The notes below the pieces were generated by a model. That model had not been told where the DNA came from and made no database searches. It was given only the letters and a program-made list of their open reading frames with translations. A program made the position numbers and the translations under genes. This document shows, piece after piece, positions 6,672 through 8,309 of a DNA stretch of 8,309 bases. This DNA comes from Collinsella sp. (GTDB lineage: Bacteria; Actinomycetota; Coriobacteriia; Coriobacteriales; Coriobacteriaceae). Every line of letters starts with the position of its first letter. Positions within the stretch are counted from its first letter, which is position 1. The stretch spans positions 1 through 8,309 of the forward strand of contig WGSR01000062.1 in the NCBI GenBank assembly GCA_014871545.1, written 5' to 3'.

Positions 6672-6680
6672 TGGGACAAT
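6672..6680 (+). promoter_or_regulatory. Weak extended -10 candidate before the potassium channel gene
   Basis: TGGGACAAT (6672-6680) has the TGn extension followed by GACAAT, four of six bases matching TATAAT. Transcription would begin near 6687, about 34 bases before the ATG at 6721, much like the leader length proposed for the solute-binding operon. No -35 is evident at 16-18 bases. Sequence match only. Confidence 0.25.
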
Positions 6681-6720
6681 ACCGAGCGAACGTGATTGGT
6701 TGTCCGTGGAAGGGGTCGCG

Positions 6721-7146
6721 ATGAAAAAGCTCAGGACGCTTGCCGATGTGCTGCGACAGGCTGGCTTTGCGCGCATCACGGGCCTGTTTCTAATCTTTTA
6801 CCTGCTGTGCTCGACTGCCGTCTGGCTGTCCGAGCCCACGTCCCTTACGTTTGGCGACGGTCTCTGGTTTAGCTTTGAGACGGTCTCGACCATCGGCTTT
6901 GGCGATATTCCGGCCGAAACACCGGTTGCCCGCGCTATTACCGTCGTCTTGAGCGTTATCAGCATCTTCTACATCGCCATGCTCACGGGCGTGGCGGTGA
7001 ACTACTGCAATACGCTTATCAAGCTGCGCCAAAAGGACACCATGGCGCGCTTTATGGACGATCTTGAGCATTTGGAAGAGCTCGATCGTGACGAGCTCGC
7101 CGATCTTTCGCGTCGCGTGCGCGAGTATCGTCGACGCCAGCGCTAA
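6721..7146 (+). CDS. Two-transmembrane potassium channel (Ion_trans_2 family)
   Basis: A 141-residue membrane protein with the minimal pore architecture: TM1 at about residues 20-37 (ITGLFLIFYLLCSTAVWL), a pore helix (LWFSFETVS), the selectivity filter TIGFGD, and TM2 (AITVVLSVISIFYIAMLTGV). In this family four subunits form a K+-selective pore in the cytoplasmic membrane. The C-terminus is a short charged helix (FMDDLEHLEELDRDELADL, then an Arg-rich end) with coiled-coil character, and there is no RCK/TrkA-N gating domain, so the protein is shorter than most RCK-gated channels. ATG 6721 is chosen because GGAAGGGG (6708-6715) lies five bases upstream; a TTG at 6658 in the same frame has no such site and its extension is not membrane-like. 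The LOG-family gene follows after 36 bases and could be cotranscribed. Confidence 0.87.
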   Translation: MKKLRTLADVLRQAGFARITGLFLIFYLLCSTAVWLSEPTSLTFGDGLWFSFETVSTIGFGDIPAETPVARAITVVLSVISIFYIAMLTGVAVNYCNTLIKLRQKDTMARFMDDLEHLEELDRDELADLSRRVREYRRRQR

Positions 7147-7182
7147 GACGAACGTCGTGCGCCACAACAAGGGGGACCAAAT

Positions 7183-7716
7183 ATGAATATCACCGTGTAT
7201 CTGGGTGCCAGTGCCGGCAATGATCCGGCGTTTCTGCCCGCGGTGCAGGAGCTGGGCAACTGGATTGGCGCCAACGGGCACGCGCTGGTATACGGCGGGT
7301 CCAAATCGGGGCTGATGGGTGCGCTCGCCGATAGCGTACTCGAGGCGGGTGGACACGTGACGGGTGTTGAGCCGAGCTTTTTTATCGAGGCCGAGTTTCA
7401 ACATGACGGTATCAATGACCTTATCGTGACGAGCGATATGGCCGAGCGCAAGGCCAAGATGATTGAGCTCGGCGATGCGTTCATCGCATTTCCGGGCGGC
7501 ACGGGCACGCTCGAGGAGATTGCCGAGGTTATGTCCGCGGTGTCGTTGGGGCACCTGAGCTCTCCGTGCATCCTGTATAACCTGGACGGTTACTACAACG
7601 ACCTCAAGGCGTTGCTCGGGCACATGATTGATAAGGGGCTTTCGAGCCCGAGGCGCCAGCACGGCATCTACTTTGCCGACGATTTGCGCGAGATTGCCTC
7701 GATTATCAACGGATAA
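7183..7716 (+). CDS. LOG-family Rossmann-fold protein (TIGR00730), probable nucleotide 5'-monophosphate phosphoribohydrolase
   Basis: A 177-residue cytosolic protein with a single Rossmann-like domain. The visible signatures are VYGGSKSGLMGALAD (36-50), MAERKAKMIELGDAFIAFPG (86-105) and PGGTGTLEE (104-112). In LOG proteins the PGGxGTxxE loop binds the phosphoribosyl group, and an Arg and a Glu matching R89 and E112 take part in splitting the N-glycosidic bond of nucleoside monophosphates, releasing a base and ribose 5-phosphate. Bacterial members are often called lysine decarboxylase-like or cytokinin-activating, but the cellular role in gut bacteria is not established. The length is normal for the family. 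AAGGGGGA (7169-7176) ends six bases before the ATG, which supports the start. Confidence 0.9.
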   Translation: MNITVYLGASAGNDPAFLPAVQELGNWIGANGHALVYGGSKSGLMGALADSVLEAGGHVTGVEPSFFIEAEFQHDGINDLIVTSDMAERKAKMIELGDAFIAFPGGTGTLEEIAEVMSAVSLGHLSSPCILYNLDGYYNDLKALLGHMIDKGLSSPRRQHGIYFADDLREIASIING

Positions 7717-7796
7717 GTCTTGAGCCTGCCCCACCATGACTCCCAATGGTGCCGTTTGCGGCGCAGATGGTTGGCTCGTTCGGGTAACGCTCGCTC

Positions 7797-7802
7797 TACA
7801 AT
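7797..7802 (+). promoter_or_regulatory. Candidate -10 box before the ClC channel gene
   Basis: TACAAT matches TATAAT in five of six bases and lies 39 bases before the ATG at 7842, in the only intergenic gap (7717-7841) of this gene group. The nearest -35-like hexamer, TTGGCT (7771-7776), is 20 bases away, longer than ideal. Two small hairpins, 7732-7751 and 7751-7762, lie between it and the preceding stop; they have no T-tract and are weak evidence for a terminator. Confidence 0.3.
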
Positions 7803-7841
7803 AAAACGTATCTATGTCGACTTTGACCGCGGGAGGACCCG

Positions 7842-8309
7842 ATGGATAACCTTGCCAAACCCACGAACCGAGCGCTGTTTTTGGTCAGCGTTGCCGTGAC
7901 CGGTGCACTCGCGGGTGCCGCAGTCTGGCTGTTCTTTTTTGCGATGGAGCACGGTATCGACTATCTATGGACCGAGATTCCGCACGCGCTGGGCGTCGCT
8001 TCGCCCGAGCTTGCCAGCGGCCCGTTTGGCTTTCTGCCATACCCGTTTTTTGTCTGCCTGCTGGGCGGCCTGTTAATCGGTCTGTACGAAAAGATGACAG
8101 GCACCAAGACCGATGACCTCAACCAGGTGATGGCTAAGGTTAAGCAAGACGGGCGCTACCCGTACGACAACCTGGGCAAGCTTTCGCTCGTGGCATTGCT
8201 GCCGCTGCTGTTTGGTGGAAGCATTGGACCGGAGGCCGGCCTGACCGGCGTTATCGCCGGTCTGTGCAGCTGGGTCGGCGACCGCATGCGTCGCTTTGGC
8301 GCCGAGTTT
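7842..8309 (+). CDS. ClC-family chloride channel/transporter, N-terminal part (runs off the window)
   Basis: The first 156 codons of a polytopic membrane protein, with no stop before the right edge. Helix 1 is about residues 11-34 (ALFLVSVAVTGALAGAAVWLF), followed by a loop, a second hydrophobic segment (FFVCLLGGLLIGLYEKM), a cytoplasmic stretch with charged residues, and a third (LSLVALLPLLFGGSIGPEAG). The last contains G-G-S-I-G-P-E-A-G, the ClC signature corresponding to the anion-coordinating G(K/R)EGP-type loop; here Ser-Ile precede Gly-Pro-Glu, as in the divergent bacterial members often named ion channel protein. Anion transport is inferred from the family; whether it is a channel or an H+/Cl- antiporter cannot be decided, because the second half is missing. 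GGGAGGAC (7831-7838) lies just before the ATG. Confidence 0.85.
   Translation, partial: MDNLAKPTNRALFLVSVAVTGALAGAAVWLFFFAMEHGIDYLWTEIPHALGVASPELASGPFGFLPYPFFVCLLGGLLIGLYEKMTGTKTDDLNQVMAKVKQDGRYPYDNLGKLSLVALLPLLFGGSIGPEAGLTGVIAGLCSWVGDRMRRFGAEF

Noticed and set aside
6790..7746. A 318-codon - strand frame across the potassium channel and LOG genes
   Set aside because: It crosses two well supported + strand genes with their own ribosome binding sites and motifs, and its product resembles nothing.

Overview
The window looks like chromosomal DNA of a high-GC Gram-positive gut actinobacterium, most likely Coriobacteriia and Collinsella-like. The grounds are the GC-rich codon use, the lipoprotein signal, the two-component proteins that carry solute-binding sensor domains, and the general character of the neighbouring genes. 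This assignment is inference; there is no rRNA or marker gene to prove it.

Layout. Bases 3-83 are the C-terminal tail of a + strand gene, probably a MalY/PatB-type PLP aminotransferase. After an intergenic hairpin and a probable extended -10 promoter comes a lipoprotein solute-binding gene (228-1097) that is cut in two by an in-frame TAA at 543-545. It overlaps by ATGA an intact hybrid sensor histidine kinase (1094-3286). A perfect 17-bp inverted repeat (3289-3328) separates this from two convergent - strand genes: a NimA-like pyridoxamine-phosphate-oxidase-fold protein (3356-3835) and a second, BvgS-like hybrid histidine kinase (3877 to about 6620). The second kinase is damaged twice. A 1-base deletion near 4557-4560 splits its ATPase domain, and its 5' end runs into a repeat/palindrome block (6562-6653), so the start codon and signal peptide are missing. 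Beyond the repeat, on the + strand, lie a small two-TM potassium channel (6721-7146), a LOG-family Rossmann-fold protein (7183-7716) and the first 156 codons of a ClC-type chloride channel/transporter that runs off the window.

How it fits together. The first half is a signalling locus with two paralogous ways of coupling periplasmic-binding-protein-like (SBP_bac_3) sensing to a hybrid kinase. In one the sensor is a separate lipoprotein translationally coupled to the kinase. In the other it is fused in tandem to the kinase. Both kinases end in a receiver domain, and neither has an output regulator here, so the phosphoryl group must go to a partner elsewhere. In both systems the reading frame is broken, while the kinase at 1094-3286 is intact. 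This points either to decay of the locus or to assembly errors. The second half is ordinary ion-transport and housekeeping content. No CRISPR array, tRNA, rRNA or transposase gene was seen, and no stretch over 300 bases is without a gene.
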